64,000 nt of DNA from Bradyrhizobium sp. BR 10289 (GCF_019455385.1 NZ_JACOFR010000017.1:1-64000); one strand, 5' to 3'; shown: positions 1 through 9,042, numbered from the stretch's first letter. Notes: a model not told the origin generated them from the letters alone. Numbers and translations are program-made.

Positions 1-5
1 ACTAG

Positions 6-38
6 TCGTCGGCAGCGTCAGATGTGTATAAGAGACAG
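6..38 (+). other. Illumina Nextera read-1 adapter remnant (assembly contaminant)
   Basis: These 33 bases match the Nextera transposase read-1 adapter exactly; bases 20-38 are the 19-base Tn5 mosaic end. It sits at the very start of the sequence, so this is an untrimmed contig end and not biology. Translation through it gives the artefact peptides MYKRQ and MCIRDS forward and LSLIHI in reverse, which should not be propagated as protein termini. Bases 1-5 are also suspect. Confidence 0.97.
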
Positions 39-1751
39 CCGCAACACACGCCCGCGCCGCCTCCCGCTGCGGCTCCGCAGCATGCGCCGACGCCCCCGCC
101 CGCCGCGGTTCATCCGACTCCGACACCTCCGCCGCCCCCGGCAGCGGGACCCGCAGGGCGGCCGGCGCCTGCGCCCACGGCGACACCCCCTGCTCCGACG
201 GCAGCGCCCGCGGCTCGGCCGAATGCACCTGTCCCGGCACCGACACCTGCAACCACGCCAGCGCCGACAACAACGCCCGCGCCGACGGCGACCCCGGCTC
301 CCGGCCATACGCCCGCTGCACCGCCGCCGGGCCGCCCTGGTGGACCGCTGCCCGGCGGACGTCCCGGCACGCCTCCAGCGGCTGGATCGCCATCGCCGGC
401 CCCGGGCGCAACACCGGGTGCGGCGACCGCTCCGCCCCCCACGCCTGCACCGGGCGCAACCCCGCTGCCGACAGCAACACCGGCCCCAGGTGGCGCGGTG
501 ACGCCGCCGCCGGGACGTCAGGGCGGTGCGCCGCCCGCCGCGGGAGCGCCCGCTGCCGGAGCTCCGCCGGCCGCGCCGCCGCAGGCGGGCGTCCCGCCGC
601 GGCCGACGCCTCCCCCGGGCGCCGCAGCTCCGACCGTCGTCCCCGGCACGCCGGCCGCTGCGCCGCCGCCCGACAGGGCGCAGTACAGGCCGCCGACGGT
701 TGCACCTGCCTTCCGAGCCGCACCGACCGTCGCAGCACCGTTGCCGCCACCGCCGCGTCCGCAGCAGCGTGACCTGACGCCGCTCGCGATCGGCGCAGGC
801 GTCGTCGCCGGAGCCGTGATCGGCGCCACCATCGCCGACTACCGCAACCAGCGGCAGGAGACCGTGGAAGGTGGCCGCACCGTCTACACCGAACCGGATC
901 GCATCATCATCCGCGATCCGGGCGGGCAGGCCTATGTCCGCGGCAACGATCTTTATCGCTTCCGTTACGGCGCGCGAGACATCCGGACCTTCAACGAGGG
1001 CGGCGATACCCGCACCGTCGTGGTCCGTCCCGATGGCAGCGAGATCGTCACCGTGGTCGGTCCGGACGGCCGGTTGCTGCGGCGAATCCGCCGGGATCCC
1101 GGCGGGCGCGAGATCATCATCATCGACAACAGCTATCGTGACCCGCAGTCGGTCGGCGGCTTCTATGTCGACGTGCCGCCGCCGGTCGTGAACATTCCCT
1201 ACGATCGCTACATCGTCGACGCCCAGGAGGCGCCGCCTGATGTGATCTACCAGACGATGGTGGCACCGCCGGTGCAACGGATCGATCGCCGCTATACGCT
1301 CGACGAGATCCGCTACAGCCCCAATGTTCGCATGCAGATGCCGAGCATTGACGTCAACACGATCAACTTCGAGACGGGGTCGTGGACCATCCCACCGGAT
1401 CAGGCGGCGAAACTGCAAGTGATCGCCGACGGCCTCAACCGTGCGATCCAGGCCAACCCGCGTGTCGTGTTCCTGATCGAAGGCCACACCGATGCGGTCG
1501 GCAACGACGTCGACAATTTGTCATTGTCGGATCGCCGCGCGCAGGCTGCAGCCGAATTGCTGACGCAGCAGTTCGGTGTGCCCGCGGAGAACCTGACGTC
1601 GCAGGGCTACGGCGAGCAGTATCTGAAGGAGCAGACGCAAGGACCGAGCGCGATTAACCGGCGTGTCACCATCCGCAACATCACGCCGCTGCTCAACGGC
1701 GGTCAGGCCTCGCTGCCGCCGCCCCCGCCCGGCACCGCGCCGCCGCGGTAA
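39..1751 (+). CDS. OmpA family outer-membrane/peptidoglycan-binding protein, 5' end missing
   Basis: About 570 codons are present and the true start lies beyond the contig end; the apparent GTG start at 24 lies in the adapter. The first ~230 residues are a Pro/Ala-rich low-complexity linker. A glycine-rich hydrophobic segment follows (GAGVVAGAVIGATIAD), then a repetitive stretch with GPDGRLLRRI-type units. The last ~110 residues form an OmpA_C domain: the INFETGS strand, the EGHTDAVG loop that contacts diaminopimelate in this family, and a helix ending in NRRVTI. It probably tethers the envelope to peptidoglycan. A rho-independent terminator follows directly. The domain call is strong; the specific role is not known. 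Confidence 0.85.
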   Translation, partial: PQHTPAPPPAAAPQHAPTPPPAAVHPTPTPPPPPAAGPAGRPAPAPTATPPAPTAAPAARPNAPVPAPTPATTPAPTTTPAPTATPAPGHTPAAPPPGRPGGPLPGGRPGTPPAAGSPSPAPGATPGAATAPPPTPAPGATPLPTATPAPGGAVTPPPGRQGGAPPAAGAPAAGAPPAAPPQAGVPPRPTPPPGAAAPTVVPGTPAAAPPPDRAQYRPPTVAPAFRAAPTVAAPLPPPPRPQQRDLTPLAIGAGVVAGAVIGATIADYRNQRQETVEGGRTVYTEPDRIIIRDPGGQAYVRGNDLYRFRYGARDIRTFNEGGDTRTVVVRPDGSEIVTVVGPDGRLLRRIRRDPGGREIIIIDNSYRDPQSVGGFYVDVPPPVVNIPYDRYIVDAQEAPPDVIYQTMVAPPVQRIDRRYTLDEIRYSPNVRMQMPSIDVNTINFETGSWTIPPDQAAKLQVIADGLNRAIQANPRVVFLIEGHTDAVGNDVDNLSLSDRRAQAAAELLTQQFGVPAENLTSQGYGEQYLKEQTQGPSAINRRVTIRNITPLLNGGQASLPPPPPGTAPPR

Positions 1752-1768
1752 CGGCATGCACGAACGCA

Positions 1769-1798
1769 AATGGCCGGGAGCGATCCCGGCCATTTTTT
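1769..1798 (+). terminator. Rho-independent terminator of the OmpA-like gene
   Basis: An 11-bp GC-rich stem (arms 1769-1779 and 1784-1794, loop GCGA) runs into a six-T tract. It begins 17 bases after the stop codon of the OmpA-like gene. Confidence 0.85.
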
Positions 1799-1807
1799 AG
1801 TTGATAG

Positions 1808-1942
1808 TCTCGTGCCTCGGACGCAGCGCAGCACGCGGTGATGCGCTGCTGAGCCGGGGCCCACTTTATCGACGCGGTTGACGTGGCATGGGTCCCGGCG
1901 CTGCGATGCACCGCTTCGCGCTGCATCGCGTCCGGGACACCA
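1808..1942. repeat. Intergenic palindromic repeat, family A, copy 1
   Basis: An imperfect inverted repeat. It starts tctcgtgcctcggacgcagcgc, passes through gagccggggccca and gggtcccgg, and ends cgcgtccgggacac. It is closely related to 24291-24407 and 51190-51329. All three lie between genes. Such elements are common in Bradyrhizobium-type genomes and may act as transcript-end structures. Confidence 0.75.
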
Positions 1943-1951
1943 GCAGAAGCG

Positions 1952-3289
1952 CTAACCCTTGTCGCTCTCGAGCTTGAAGATCTGCGAGCCTTCGCTGCCC
2001 GACAGCAGGCCCGTCTTTGAATAGAGACCGAGCTTCGTCCGCGTATCGGCGATGTCGAGATTGCGCATGGTCAGCTGGCCGATGCGATCGGCCGGTGTGA
2101 AGGCGGCGTCCTCGACCTTCTCCATGCTGAGTCTTTCGGGCGCGTAGGTGAGGTTCGGGCTCTCGGTGTTGAGGATCGAGTAATCGTTGCCGCGGCGCAG
2201 CTCCAGCGTGACCTCGCCGGTAACGGCGCGCGCGACCCAGCGCTGCGCGGTCTCGCGCAGCATCAGCGCCTGCGAGTCGAACCAGCGGCCCTGATAGAGC
2301 AGACGTCCGAGGCGCATGCCGCTGATGCGGTACTGCTCGATGGTGTCTTCGTTGTGGATGCCGGTGACGAGACGCTCATAGGCGATGTGCAGCAGCGCCA
2401 TGCCGGGCGCTTCGTAGATGCCGCGGCTCTTGGCCTCGATGATGCGGTTCTCGATCTGGTCGCTCATACCGAGGCCGTGACGGCCGCCGATGGCGTTGGC
2501 TTCGAGGAACAGCGCGACGGGATCGGAGAAGGTCTTGCCGTTCAGCGCGACAGGCTGGCCTTCCTCGAAGCGCACCACGACCTCCTCGGCCTTCACAGCG
2601 CAATCGTCGCGCCAGAACGGAACGCCCATGATCGGGTTGACGATCTTGATGCCGCTGTCGAGGCTCTCGAGATCCTTTGCTTCATGCGTGGCGCCGAGCA
2701 GGTTGCTGTCGGTCGAATACGCCTTCTCGGCGCTCATCTTGTAGGCGAAGCCCTGCGCCGTCATGAACGCCGACATCTCGGCGCGGCCGCCGAGCTCGTC
2801 GATGAATTGCTGGTCGAGCCAGGGCTTGTAGATGCGCAAGGACGGATTGGTCAGCAGGCCGTAACGGTAGAAGCGCTCGATGTCGTTGCCCTTGAAGGTC
2901 GAGCCGTCGCCCCAGATGTTGACGCCGTCTTCCTTCATCGCCGCGACCAGCATGGTGCCTGTGACGGCGCGCCCCAGCGGCGTGGTGTTGAAATAGGTGA
3001 TGCCGCCCGTCGAGATGTGGAAAGCGCCGGACTGGATCGCGGCAATGCCTTCGTGCACCAGCTGCGTGCGGCAATCGACCAGCACGGCCTTCTCGGCACC
3101 GAATGCCTCCGCCTTGCGCGGGATCTCGTTGTAGTCGGCCTCGTCGGGCTGGCCGAGATTCGCGGTGTAAGCGTAGCAGCGTGCACCCTTCTGCTTCATC
3201 CAGAGCAGCGCAGCTGAGGTGTCGAGGCCGCCCGAAAAAGCGATGCCGACTTTCTCACCCTTGGGCAGGCTTTTCAGGATCGTGGTCAT
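1952..3289 (-). CDS. argG: Argininosuccinate synthase
   Basis: 445 aa, the length of the long (E. coli-type) ArgG. It joins citrulline and aspartate with ATP to give argininosuccinate, the penultimate step of arginine synthesis, in the cytoplasm. The ATP-pyrophosphatase P-loop SGGLDTS is at residues 19-25. Further family blocks are visible (STGGITYFNTTPLGRA, WGDGSTFKGNDIERFYRYG). The start at 3289 gives the typical N-terminus MTTILKSLPKGEKVGIAFSG. It is transcribed alone and diverges from nothing close upstream. Confidence 0.97.
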   Translation of the reverse strand: MTTILKSLPKGEKVGIAFSGGLDTSAALLWMKQKGARCYAYTANLGQPDEADYNEIPRKAEAFGAEKAVLVDCRTQLVHEGIAAIQSGAFHISTGGITYFNTTPLGRAVTGTMLVAAMKEDGVNIWGDGSTFKGNDIERFYRYGLLTNPSLRIYKPWLDQQFIDELGGRAEMSAFMTAQGFAYKMSAEKAYSTDSNLLGATHEAKDLESLDSGIKIVNPIMGVPFWRDDCAVKAEEVVVRFEEGQPVALNGKTFSDPVALFLEANAIGGRHGLGMSDQIENRIIEAKSRGIYEAPGMALLHIAYERLVTGIHNEDTIEQYRISGMRLGRLLYQGRWFDSQALMLRETAQRWVARAVTGEVTLELRRGNDYSILNTESPNLTYAPERLSMEKVEDAAFTPADRIGQLTMRNLDIADTRTKLGLYSKTGLLSGSEGSQIFKLESDKG

Positions 3290-3381
3290 GGGGCTTCCAA
3301 TCGGGTCTCGGGGGCTGATGTCAGGGCGGGTTTGACCGGGCGAATATCAAATTTCGCAGGGGTCGGCACGCATTTAATGGC

Positions 3382-4158
3382 TCAAACCGAGGGCTCGGGG
3401 CCCGTCTTGCGAGCGAACAGGCGCTGGCGCAGCCGGTAGGCGGGCATGTTCAGGCTGGTCAGGGCAGCGTCGACCGCCTCGTCAGAGAACTGGGTCCGCG
3501 GCCAGCGGTAAATCAGCGCGTAGGCGAACCAGATCACCACGAAGGTGACGAGACCGGCAATCGAAACGTCCGTGAAGAAGTGCCCGCCGAACGCCATCCG
3601 CAGTCCGCTGGTGATGGCGCCGAAGACGACCGCGCCGGCATAGGCGAGCGGCCGCCATGCCGGCGGCGCGAGCGCGGCCGGCGCCAGCGTCCAGAACGCG
3701 GTCGCGCCCTCGCCCGAGAAGAACGAGCAATTGCGCGCGCAGCCGCCGCGCGGATCCCACCACGGCACGAATTGCTGCTCGCCGGCGAACTGCGTCACCA
3801 CCACCGGGCGCGGCCGGCCCCAATAGGTCTTGAAGGTGAGGTTGGTGAGGATGCCGGCCGAAAGGATGATGGTGACCAGCAGGAACACGATCGCACGTCC
3901 CGAGACCATCAAGGGACGGTCGGGCCGGATCATCTTGACCACGAGCGCCACCAGCGACGGCAGCACGAACGCCCAAGAGACCCACATCGCAGCGTCGCGC
4001 GCGAAGCCGGCCCACTCGTTCAGCTTGATCGGAAACGTCTTCGTCGCGGGGTCGAAGAACAGTGCGGCGAGTTTGAGATCGAGCTCGGGATAGAGGCCGA
4101 AAACGACGCCGATCACGAGCCACAGCGCCAGGGCGATGAAGAGTCCAGTCCGGTTCAT
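3382..4158 (-). CDS. PAP2-superfamily membrane phosphatase
   Basis: 258 aa with about six predicted membrane segments. The three catalytic blocks of the PAP2/acid phosphatase superfamily are visible: K110-X6-R117-P118, SGE at 148-150, and R187-X5-H193-X3-D197. The second block is normally PSGH; the SGE variant is one I recall from other alphaproteobacterial members. Likely substrates are lipid phosphates such as undecaprenyl pyrophosphate, phosphatidic acid or lipid A phosphate, acting on the periplasmic side. The sequence does not decide among them. Confidence 0.85.
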   Translation of the reverse strand: MNRTGLFIALALWLVIGVVFGLYPELDLKLAALFFDPATKTFPIKLNEWAGFARDAAMWVSWAFVLPSLVALVVKMIRPDRPLMVSGRAIVFLLVTIILSAGILTNLTFKTYWGRPRPVVVTQFAGEQQFVPWWDPRGGCARNCSFFSGEGATAFWTLAPAALAPPAWRPLAYAGAVVFGAITSGLRMAFGGHFFTDVSIAGLVTFVVIWFAYALIYRWPRTQFSDEAVDAALTSLNMPAYRLRQRLFARKTGPEPSV

Positions 4159-4206
4159 GGCGCGCGGTTTAGCGGAGTGGGGCGGGGATGAAAACCCCGG
4201 AATGAA

Positions 4207-4701
4207 CTAGCGAGCTTCCGGCCTTGAATTCGACGGCAGCGGCGGAGGCGGCCGGCGTGGGGGTGGCGGGTTGCGCCAGGCGCCGGCATTGCGACCGGCG
4301 ATCAGCCAGTAGACCACGCCGGCGACGATGCCGGCGCCGGTCATGATCTCCAGGTGACGCCGTACAATGCCCTCGAAATGCAACGTGTCCGGATTAAACG
4401 GGACGAGACCGAGATAGCAGGCGAGCCCGACGAGACCGCCACCGACAGCATACGCAAGTGCGCTGCGGATGTAGAGCGCCTCCGTGATGGCGACGATCAC
4501 CGCCGCCGGTACCAGCGCAAAACCCGAGACGAAGATGAAGCCGAAGCCGAGCAGGATGTTGATCACGCCCTGGTCGACAGGGCCGGCGCCGAGATCGGAG
4601 AACTCTGGAAACAGCAGCGCGATGACGACGATCATGCCGCCGACGAAGCAGGCGGCGAGAAAGCCGATGAAGATGACGATGAGGCGGCCGATCAGGGACA
4701 T
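4207..4701 (-). CDS. Small conserved membrane protein of unknown function
   Basis: 164 aa with four hydrophobic helices (about residues 5-30, 45-75, 80-100 and 118-135) and a proline-rich cytosolic-looking tail (PPPPRRPPPPLP). I do not recognise a named domain. It lies between rlmN and the PAP2 phosphatase on the same strand with a ~50-bp spacer, so co-transcription is possible. GC and codon use look like the neighbours. Confidence 0.65.
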   Translation of the reverse strand: MSLIGRLIVIFIGFLAACFVGGMIVVIALLFPEFSDLGAGPVDQGVINILLGFGFIFVSGFALVPAAVIVAITEALYIRSALAYAVGGGLVGLACYLGLVPFNPDTLHFEGIVRRHLEIMTGAGIVAGVVYWLIAGRNAGAWRNPPPPRRPPPPLPSNSRPEAR

Positions 4702-4734
4702 GATGCCACTCTCACCGTAGGGCAGTCACGCATC

Positions 4735-5937
4735 TCAATCCGTCATCGCCATCGCGCGCAACGCCTGGCGCTCGCGGGCGCTGAGCTTCTCGGTCTCCGA
4801 CTTCAGCTGGCCGCAAGCGGCGAGGATGTCGCGGCCGCGCGGGGTGCGCACCGGCGAGGAATAGCCGGCATTGAAGATGTATTCGGAGAACTTTTCGATC
4901 TGGTCCCAATCCGAGCATTCATAAGCCGTGCCGGGCCAGGGATTGAACGGGATCAGATTGATCTTGGCGTGAATGCCCTTGAGCAGCTTCACCAGCAGCT
5001 TTGCATCGTCGAGCGAATCGTTGACGCCCTTGAGCATCACATATTCGAAGGTGATGCGGCGTGCGTTCGAGGCGCCGGGATAGTCACGGCAGGCCTGCAG
5101 CAGCTCCTTGATCGGATATTTGCGGTTGAGCGGCACCAGCTCGTTGCGCAGCTCGTCGCGCACGGCATGCAGCGAGATCGCGAGCATCACGCCGATCTCC
5201 TCGCCGGCGCGCACGATGTTCGGCACCACGCCCGAAGTCGACAGCGTGATGCGGCGGCGGGAGATGCCGATGCCCTCATTGTCTCCGACGATCAGCAGCG
5301 CATCGCGCACCGCGTCGAAATTGTAGAGCGGCTCGCCCATGCCCATCATCACGATGTTGGTGACGCGGCGCGTGCCGTCCTCGCGATCGGCCCAGTCGTT
5401 CAGGCGATCGCGGGCGACCATGATCTGGCCGACGATCTCGCCGGCGGTGAGGTTGCGCACCAGGCGCTGCGTGCCGGTGTGACAGAACGAGCAGTTCAAG
5501 GTGCAGCCGACCTGCGAGGAGACGCAGAGCGTGCCGCGATCGGTCTCGGGGATGTAGACGCACTCGACTTCATGCGCCTTCTGTACGTTGTCGCCGCTCG
5601 GCAGACGCAGCAGCCATTTGCGGGTGCCGTCGTTGGAGATCTGCTCGGCCACGACCTCGGGACGGTCGACCGTGAAATGCTGGGCGAGCTCGGCGCGAAT
5701 GCCCTTCGAGATCGAAGTCATGTCGTCGAAACTCTGGGCGCCGCGGAAGTAGAGCCAGTGCCAGAGCTGCTGCACGCGCATCTTGCGCTGTGCCGGTGCG
5801 ACGCCGATTTCACCGAGGCGACCGGCAAGCTCGGTGCGCGACAGGCCGATCAGCGAGGGCTTGGCCGGCGGCACATAGGTTTCGAGCGGAGTTTTCTCCA
5901 CCAGGATTGCGTTGTGCGGCTCGGTCGTCGGTTGCAT
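4735..5937 (-). CDS. rlmN: Dual-specificity 23S rRNA/tRNA adenine-C2 methyltransferase
   Basis: 400 aa from the ATG at 5937. An upstream in-frame start at 5997 would add 20 residues lacking family character, so I prefer 5937. It is a radical-SAM enzyme: the 4Fe-4S motif C-x3-C-x2-C is at about residues 145, 149 and 152 (CTLNCSFC), and the C-terminal methyl-carrying cysteine is in DILAACGQL (~375). It methylates A2503 of 23S rRNA and A37 of some tRNAs. The conserved EPLYNFDAV and GGC-type SAM blocks are present. Confidence 0.96.
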   Translation of the reverse strand: MQPTTEPHNAILVEKTPLETYVPPAKPSLIGLSRTELAGRLGEIGVAPAQRKMRVQQLWHWLYFRGAQSFDDMTSISKGIRAELAQHFTVDRPEVVAEQISNDGTRKWLLRLPSGDNVQKAHEVECVYIPETDRGTLCVSSQVGCTLNCSFCHTGTQRLVRNLTAGEIVGQIMVARDRLNDWADREDGTRRVTNIVMMGMGEPLYNFDAVRDALLIVGDNEGIGISRRRITLSTSGVVPNIVRAGEEIGVMLAISLHAVRDELRNELVPLNRKYPIKELLQACRDYPGASNARRITFEYVMLKGVNDSLDDAKLLVKLLKGIHAKINLIPFNPWPGTAYECSDWDQIEKFSEYIFNAGYSSPVRTPRGRDILAACGQLKSETEKLSARERQALRAMAMTD

Positions 5938-6084
5938 TGATGGGCCTGGGATCTGCTGTCTAAACTCGCCATGTCCAGGCTCGACCCGGGCATCCATGAC
6001 GGCGAAAAAATCTGGAACCGCCCCTATATAGCAATCGGAACCGCCGATTGCGACCTTCTCGCCTGCAGCCTTAACGACCAGGCG

Positions 6085-6732
6085 TTACCGCCTGCAATCC
6101 TGGGCGATCTTGTCGAGCGCCTGGGCGAGGCCCTTCAGCGAAAACGTGTCGGTCGTCTCCGTGCCCTTGGCCGAGACGCCCTTGACCACGAGATCGGCGG
6201 ATTTGCGCATGGCTTCAACCATCCGCTCCTCCTCGGCCGCGTTCTTGATCCAGAGGCCGTCACCCTGCGTGTACATCGCAAAGGAGGCGCCGCCGACCTC
6301 GACCGAGGATTCCGAGCCCGGCTTCAGCGCATAGCCGATCATGACCGAGACTTCGTTGTTCACCTTCTCCGCCGGCCGGGTCGATACGAATGCATAGGCG
6401 GGATCGCGCGGCCGATTCGGCGGATTGGTCTTCGACGACGAGGGTTTTGCCAGGGCGAAGCAGACCTTCTTGCCGTTGGGCGTCGCCGAATATGCGCCCC
6501 AGGTGCCGAACTGGCCGATCAGGGTCGGCTCGGCGCCACCTGCAACCGCCGCGGGCGAAGTCGCAGGTTTACTCTCGGGCTTTGCGGCCGTTTTTGCCCC
6601 CGTATTGGCGGCCGGCGCTGCTGGTTTTGGTGCAGCCTTCGGCGCCGGTTGCGCCGTCTGTGCCCGCGCGGAATCGCTGATTCCCCACGCCGCAACGCCA
6701 GTCATCAAAGCCAAAGATAGCACCCGCCACAT
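6085..6732 (-). CDS. Invasion-associated locus B (IalB) family secreted protein
   Basis: 215 aa. A signal peptide (about residues 1-24, ending SARA) is followed by an Ala/Pro/Lys-rich linker to ~70. The remaining domain has the IalB pattern (WGAYSATPNGKKVCFALAKPS, then KVNNEVSVMIGY and DGLWIKNA). In Bartonella IalB is needed for erythrocyte entry, but homologues are widespread in non-pathogenic Rhizobiales and their role there is unclear. The product is probably periplasmic. Confidence 0.8.
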   Translation of the reverse strand: MWRVLSLALMTGVAAWGISDSARAQTAQPAPKAAPKPAAPAANTGAKTAAKPESKPATSPAAVAGGAEPTLIGQFGTWGAYSATPNGKKVCFALAKPSSSKTNPPNRPRDPAYAFVSTRPAEKVNNEVSVMIGYALKPGSESSVEVGGASFAMYTQGDGLWIKNAAEEERMVEAMRKSADLVVKGVSAKGTETTDTFSLKGLAQALDKIAQDCRR

Positions 6733-6830
6733 GCTGGAGTGGTTCCCTCAATATTGTGACTGGAAGATGGCCCGGCCGCGCTTTGTCCCCGCAGCAGGGA
6801 TAGCCGGGAAAGTCCAATTTGGGAAGGCAG

Positions 6831-7682
6831 TTAGCGGCTTGGCTGCCCCCGGGATCGCGCGGCGCGCTGGTCGGCCCATTGCGCGTCGGTCCAGCCGAGC
6901 AGATCCTCGGCGCCGGAGCTGCGCAGATGCGCGCCGCCGTCGATCACCACCATCTCGCCATTGATGTAACCAGCGCGGTCCGAGACCAGGAAGCTGGCGA
7001 GATCGGCAAGCTCGCTGTGCTCGCCGGTGCGGCCAAGCGGGTTGCGCGCGGTCCATCCCTCATCGCGCCCCTCGGGGCGGAGCTGGCCCGATGCGCCTGA
7101 TGTCGGGAACGGCCCCGGCGCGATCGCGACGGTGCGGATGCCCTTCGGGCCCCACTCGACCGCGAGGCTTTTGGTCATCGCCAGCACCGCGGATTTCGCC
7201 ATGGCCGATGGCACCGTGAAGGCGCGGCCCGTGATGGTCGAGGTCGAGAGGATCGAGAGCACGACACCGTTGTGCCTGCCGTCGATCCAGCGCTTGCCGG
7301 CGGCGAGCGTGCAATACATCGCGCCATGCAGTGTCGGCGCCAGGATCGCATCCGCGGCGCGGAAGGAGAGATGCTCGCTCTGTGCGATGAAGGTCGCAGC
7401 AGCATTGTTGACGAGAATATCGAGCGGCGCCTCGCGCCAGATCTGATCCATCATGCCGTCCACCGCAGCGCCGTCGCGGATATCGCAGGCGATGCTGGTG
7501 ACCTTGCCGCCGGTCTGCGCGCGCATCTCGGCCGCCGTTGCGTCGAGCCGATCGAGCTTGCGGCCGCAGATCACGAGCTCGGCACCCAAGCTGAGAAAGC
7601 GGCGCCCCATCGCAGCGCCGAGGCCCGAGCCGCCGCCGGTGACGAGGATGCGCTTGTCCTTGAGCAGACCTGTTTCAAACAT
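6831..7682 (-). CDS. SDR-family oxidoreductase, 2,4-dienoyl-CoA reductase-like
   Basis: 283 aa Rossmann-fold short-chain dehydrogenase. The cofactor motif TGGGSGLG is at residues 15-22 and NNAAATF is present. The usual catalytic Tyr-x3-Lys is replaced: the block reads SAMAKSAVLAMTKSLAVEWG, with Lys kept but no Tyr four residues before it. That pattern and the whole C-terminal region resemble 2,4-dienoyl-CoA reductases, which use a different active-site arrangement to remove double bonds during unsaturated fatty acid oxidation. Substrate not proven. Confidence 0.8.
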   Translation of the reverse strand: MFETGLLKDKRILVTGGGSGLGAAMGRRFLSLGAELVICGRKLDRLDATAAEMRAQTGGKVTSIACDIRDGAAVDGMMDQIWREAPLDILVNNAAATFIAQSEHLSFRAADAILAPTLHGAMYCTLAAGKRWIDGRHNGVVLSILSTSTITGRAFTVPSAMAKSAVLAMTKSLAVEWGPKGIRTVAIAPGPFPTSGASGQLRPEGRDEGWTARNPLGRTGEHSELADLASFLVSDRAGYINGEMVVIDGGAHLRSSGAEDLLGWTDAQWADQRAARSRGQPSR

Positions 7683-7707
7683 CGTTTGATCCTCCCTTTT
7701 CTTGTTT

Positions 7708-7788
7708 CGTCATTGCGAGCGCAGCGAAGCGATCCAGATTATTTCCGCAGGACGGACTCCGGATTGCTTCGCTGCGCTCGCAATGACG
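7708..7788. repeat. Intergenic palindromic repeat, family B, copy 1
   Basis: An inverted repeat whose outer arms are cgtcattgcgagcgcagcga and its near reverse complement tcgctgcgctcgcaatgacg, with about 40 bases between. A diverged copy is at 29006-29092. It lies between divergent oxidoreductase genes, so its hairpin falls in the shared upstream region. Confidence 0.8.
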
Positions 7789-7898
7789 AGGATAGTCCAG
7801 TGCATGGCCTCGGACAAAGAATCCGGATTGTCGGGCCTCAGTAAATCCGGCAAAACCGGTCCAACTATAACTCCACTCGAAACGCTCCAGGTGCCGCC

Positions 7899-8873
7899 AT
7901 GAAAGCCATCCTCTGCTCGCAATATTGCCAGCCCGACGATCTCGCGCTCACTGAAGTGCCGGATCCGGTGGCCGGTCCCGGCGAGGCCGTGATTGCGATC
8001 AAGGCGGCGGCGCTGAATTTTTTCGACATCCTGATGATCCAGGGCAAGTATCAGGTGAAGCCGCCGTTCCCGTTCTCGCCGGCCGCCGAAGTCGCGGGCG
8101 TGATCGAGAGCATCGGCCCCGGTGTCACCGATTTGAAAGTCGGCGATCGCGTCGTCGCCTCCTGCGGCCATAACGGCGCGCGCGAGAAGATCGCGCTGCC
8201 GGCGGCATCGATCGTCAAGATCCCCGATAATCTCGACTATGACCGCGCGGCCGGCATCATCATCATCTACGGCACCGCGCTGCATGCGCTGGAAGACCGT
8301 GCGAGCCCGAAGCCGGGCGAGACGCTCGCCGTGCTTGGCGCGGCCGGCGGCACCGGCCTTGCCGCGTGCGAGCTCGGCAAGCTGATGGGCCTGAAGGTGA
8401 TCGCCTGCGCCTCGTCCGACGAGAAGCTCGAATTCGCCAAGGCCCACGGCGCCGAGCTGACGCTGAACTACGGCAAGGAAGATCTGAAGGAAGGTTTACG
8501 CAAACTCACCGGCGGCAAGGGCGTCGACATCATCTTCGATCCGGTGGGCGGCGCCTATGCCGAGCAAGCCTTGCGCTCGATCGCCTGGGAAGGCCGTTTC
8601 CTCGTCATCGGCTTTGCCGCCGGCGAGATTCCAAAGATGCCGCTGAACCTCGCGCTGCTGAAAGGCTGCGACATCCGCGGCGTGTTCTGGGGAGCCTGGA
8701 CCCGGCTCAACCCGGAGAAGAACCGCGCCAATCTCGAGAAGCTCGTGAAGTGGACCGCGGATGGAAAGATTTCATCGCATGTCGATCGTACCTTCCCGCT
8801 GGCTCAAACCGCGGACGCGCTGAAGGTGCTCGCGGGCCGTCAGGCCATGGGCAAGGTGATCCTGCATCCGTGA
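7899..8873 (+). CDS. Zinc-independent NADPH:quinone oxidoreductase (MDR superfamily)
   Basis: 324 aa. N-terminal GroES-like domain, then a Rossmann domain with the NADPH-binding AAGGTG at residues 148-153. The zinc-ligand residues of alcohol dehydrogenases are absent, as in quinone oxidoreductases of the QOR/ζ-crystallin type. Blocks such as GVDIIFDPVGG and the start LCSQYCQPDDLALTEVPDP match this group. Likely a soluble enzyme reducing quinones or enoyl substrates with NADPH; the true substrate is unknown. It diverges from the SDR gene at 6831-7682. Confidence 0.88.
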   Translation: MKAILCSQYCQPDDLALTEVPDPVAGPGEAVIAIKAAALNFFDILMIQGKYQVKPPFPFSPAAEVAGVIESIGPGVTDLKVGDRVVASCGHNGAREKIALPAASIVKIPDNLDYDRAAGIIIIYGTALHALEDRASPKPGETLAVLGAAGGTGLAACELGKLMGLKVIACASSDEKLEFAKAHGAELTLNYGKEDLKEGLRKLTGGKGVDIIFDPVGGAYAEQALRSIAWEGRFLVIGFAAGEIPKMPLNLALLKGCDIRGVFWGAWTRLNPEKNRANLEKLVKWTADGKISSHVDRTFPLAQTADALKVLAGRQAMGKVILHP

Positions 8874-8921
8874 GGATGTTGGCGGCGCGACGTTGCACGG
8901 ACGCTCGCCACGCATGAAACT

Positions 8922-9026
8922 GTCGTCGTCCGGCTTGACCGGACGACCCAGTATTCCAGAGACAGCAGAGACTTGGCCGAGAAGCCGCGGCGTACTGGAT
9001 TCCCCGCTTTCGCGGGGAATGACAGC
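8922..9026. repeat. Intergenic palindromic repeat, family C, copy 1
   Basis: It contains the hairpin gtcgtccggcttgaccggac and the hairpin ttccccgctttcgcgggga, followed by atgacagc. The second copy is at 17418-17522, in opposite order. It sits in the convergent gap after the quinone reductase gene. Confidence 0.75.
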
Positions 9027-9042
9027 GGAATACGAGGCTCCG

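Noticed and set aside
18..1487. 489-codon minus-strand frame ending LSLIHI
   Set aside because: It is antisense to the OmpA-like gene, is made of Arg/Gly-rich low-complexity sequence, and its end is translated adapter.
4354..5940. 528-codon plus-strand frame
   Set aside because: It lies antisense to rlmN and the small membrane protein gene; rlmN is unmistakable.
8922..9026. Family C hairpins as ordinary terminators
   Set aside because: No T tract follows the hairpins and the same sequence recurs at 17418-17522, so a repeat element is the better explanation.
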